DNA of 64,000 nt from Adiantum capillus-veneris (taxonomy: Eukaryota; Streptophyta; Polypodiopsida; Polypodiales; Pteridaceae): contig CM043950.1 of the NCBI GenBank assembly GCA_014529385.2, positions 67,148,935-67,212,934 on the forward strand. The letters are read 5' to 3'. This document shows, piece by piece, positions 61,961 through 64,000 of this stretch (within the stretch, counting starts at the first letter, position 1; each line of letters starts with the position of its first letter). The notes beneath the pieces were generated by a model, which was not told the origin of the DNA, did not search any database, and saw only the letters and a list, made by a program, of their open reading frames with translations. The position numbers and the translations under genes are program-made.

Positions 61961-64000
61961 AAGTCCATGCTACCTAGCCTAGATCTACTGAAGTCCTTGG
62001 TGAGTTTCCCAACTCCCAAGTAGCCTGCATAGTTCGTAGGTTTCCTTTTAGCCATGAAAATTTGAAAAGACGACTACTCTAGATGAATATAGAGGAAGTA
62101 ATGGATTTTACTTGTTATTATTAAGGATTTTTATTTACTTTAGGTTGCCTTATTGTCTTAAAAATAGTGTCAAAATGTCGGCAAGGCTCACCATATCATC
62201 GGTAGCAAAGAAACAACCACAAACACAAATATGTCAATCTAAGGGACATAGCTGACTCAATTAGTGCGTGGAGGCTACAAGAGGTTCAAATCCACTTGGA
62301 GAACCAAGTTTACCTTGCTAATTGCAAGTGCATGTGAAGCACTAAAAACCATATTAAATGTCCCTAAGATGTCAAATCTCCATTTTAACACTTGGAGATC
62401 AAAATTATTTCTAATAGTAGGTACATAGTTATCATAAGAAAATTACCTTTAAAGAAAGAGCTTTCACTTGGGAGCATGTAGCACGTCCCTAGACTAAAAT
62501 GATAGACTTTGTGAGGAAGATAGAAGCAAGAGAAGCAAGAGAGAAGACTCTCTATGCAGAATTATCATATGCTCACTTTCATTATCCAAACTTTGGGTCC
62601 ATTTAAACAGAATTGGATTTTATACCTTAGCCAAGGTCAAAAGTAGGTACTTCTACCAATATGGCTTGTAAATTTAGTAAGCTAAGTGCCATGGGCAAAT
62701 AAGTTACACGCTAGAAGTTACAATCCCAATCTACTAAATAAATGCTCACATATACAATCATAGAAATAATAATTATAGTTTTGAGTCTCATTTTGGTCAC
62801 ATGGGTTCCCTCATTCAGTGGAATATGCTAGCTTAGTTGCTAACACTCCCACTTTAGAAGAACTAGCCCTCCAAAATCCCCAACATATGGCTACACAAAT
62901 GCTTAGATACTGTGTGAGACACATCCTAGTGATTACCAATTGATTAGCCTAGCCATGTTTTTAAATTGATTCTCTGAGATGTGCTTATCATCCTTCTTGA
63001 GAACAATGTGATCAGCCACAAAAACATTCCATTCACTCAAAAAAAGTAGTTTCATTATTCCCTGTGAAACCTTCTTGCATTTAACTAGGTCACCTTTGTC
63101 TTCCCCAAGAAAGCACACACTAGATCCTTGGACTGTGTTGATCATGTGTTTTCCTGTCATAGAGTAAGGAGTCTTACCAAGTTTTGTTTTGGTGATTTTT
63201 ATGGTTTCATCTCCTTTAATGGTGGTTAATGATTCCTCAAGCAAATAATTGTGGACCACTTGAATCTAAAGGCTACTGCAAGGTTACATGAAGTTTGTGG
63301 AGGTTGGCTCATTTAAATTACTACCTTTTTTCATACATGAGAGAAGGGGGAGAGATGGGTTTAGGTGTGAAGGCAAAAAAGTCAATACTGGGCTCCTTTG
63401 TAGCCATCTTGCAATCAAATGGAGTGGGTAGTAGACTACAATGAGGAAGTGCAAGCTATACTTGAGGGTGAAAAAAAATTAAAGATTATGTGTCAAAGTA
63501 TCGGCAAATAATCATCAAAATGGAGAGATTTGATTGGTAAAAGATGAGACTCCAAGGATTCTTATATGGACTCAACAATGAGCTGTAGAGGAAATGAGAA
63601 ATAGGAAGCTAACTAGGATAGAGCAGGATCCTCACGTCTACACATCACAGAACCCATAGATTGTGAAGATCAAAGCATCTGAAGGGATCAAGTTAAGGGG
63701 AGGGCTCATTTATAAGCTATAAAATCTTACTTACATTGCTTGATGGCCCGAGTCAAGGCAATCCCCCTCATGTATGTATGTATATAGATTAATGAGAAAA
63801 CCCAGTTGGCTATGCTAGATTCAAGCACCAACCACAATTTCATATCCCCACAATGTGCTAGATGCACGGGTATGAGACCTACCAAGATGGGAGGAGGACA
63901 TATCATTTTAGTGGGCTTTGTCCAAGGTGGAGACTCAAACACATCCATGTCCTTTGATGTTGTCATGAAAGTGGGCTAATGGAGGACCAAATTGGACTTC
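61961..64000. other. Unassigned DNA with one open frame
   Basis: No recognised gene. The longest open stretch (63259-62933, minus, 108 codons: YLLEESLTTIKGDETIKITK, then NTVQGSSVCFLGEDKGD) could be a piece of the same decayed gypsy (spacer or RT-proximal region), but I cannot place it in a family. The rest is A/T-rich. Confidence 0.4.

Overview
This window looks like intergenic heterochromatin of a large, transposon-filled land-plant nuclear genome. The basis is the tRNA-iMet-primed Ty3/gypsy and Ty1/copia elements, a CACTA (En/Spm) DNA transposon carrying tnp2 and Transposase_24 genes, GT-AG introns, very long GA/TC, CA/TG and TA microsatellites, and the absence of any ordinary host gene. 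I cannot name the species. Almost everything I can assign is a mobile element, and most copies are broken by stops, frameshifts, tandem duplications and nesting.

Layout. 1-1444: unassigned, then T-rich DNA. 1445-8837: a minus-strand Ty3/gypsy element with short (~180 bp) LTRs; its gag is split by a second minus-strand LTR element (5016-7684, 5-bp target duplication GAATT) that carries a long Ala/Pro/Ser-rich reading frame of unknown origin. 8838-10680: T-rich DNA, a foldback around a poly-C run and a SINE-like copy. 10681-18468: a second minus-strand gypsy with ~1.6-kb LTRs, inserted into remains of a third (18469-20960). 20961-24661: low-coding DNA with dispersed repeats. 24662 to about 55880: a plus-strand gypsy of Tat type (two RNase H domains, extra upstream reading frames). 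It is split by a CACTA transposon exactly at its primer-binding site (25747-43415, 3-bp target duplication GGT) and by a minus-strand copia in its integrase (49571-54151). 55880-64000: AT-rich DNA with a decayed gypsy integrase.

The most interesting part is inside the CACTA. Between a 28-bp inverted repeat (27123-27150 and 38797-38824, 27/28 identical) lie four intron-containing genes arranged as two convergent pairs. Gene A (+) is a DDE-transposase-like protein. Gene B (-) and gene D (-) are unknown proteins. Gene C (+) has five exons whose phases all match and predicts an 812-residue protein: a histone H3 / CENH3-like tail and histone fold, then a ULP1-type (C48) SUMO-protease domain, an acidic linker, and an FCP1/NIF-type HAD phosphatase domain. 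I know of no such fusion. The head-to-head promoter gap between B and C holds four imperfect hairpins, each exactly 59 bp with shared ends, and dense microsatellites. The CACTA's own genes (truncated tnp2 plus Transposase_24-like) lie outside this module at 39.6-42.8 kb. I infer that genes A-D are either a nested transposon or a captured accessory module; the inverted repeat has no clear target duplication, so the boundary is not proven.
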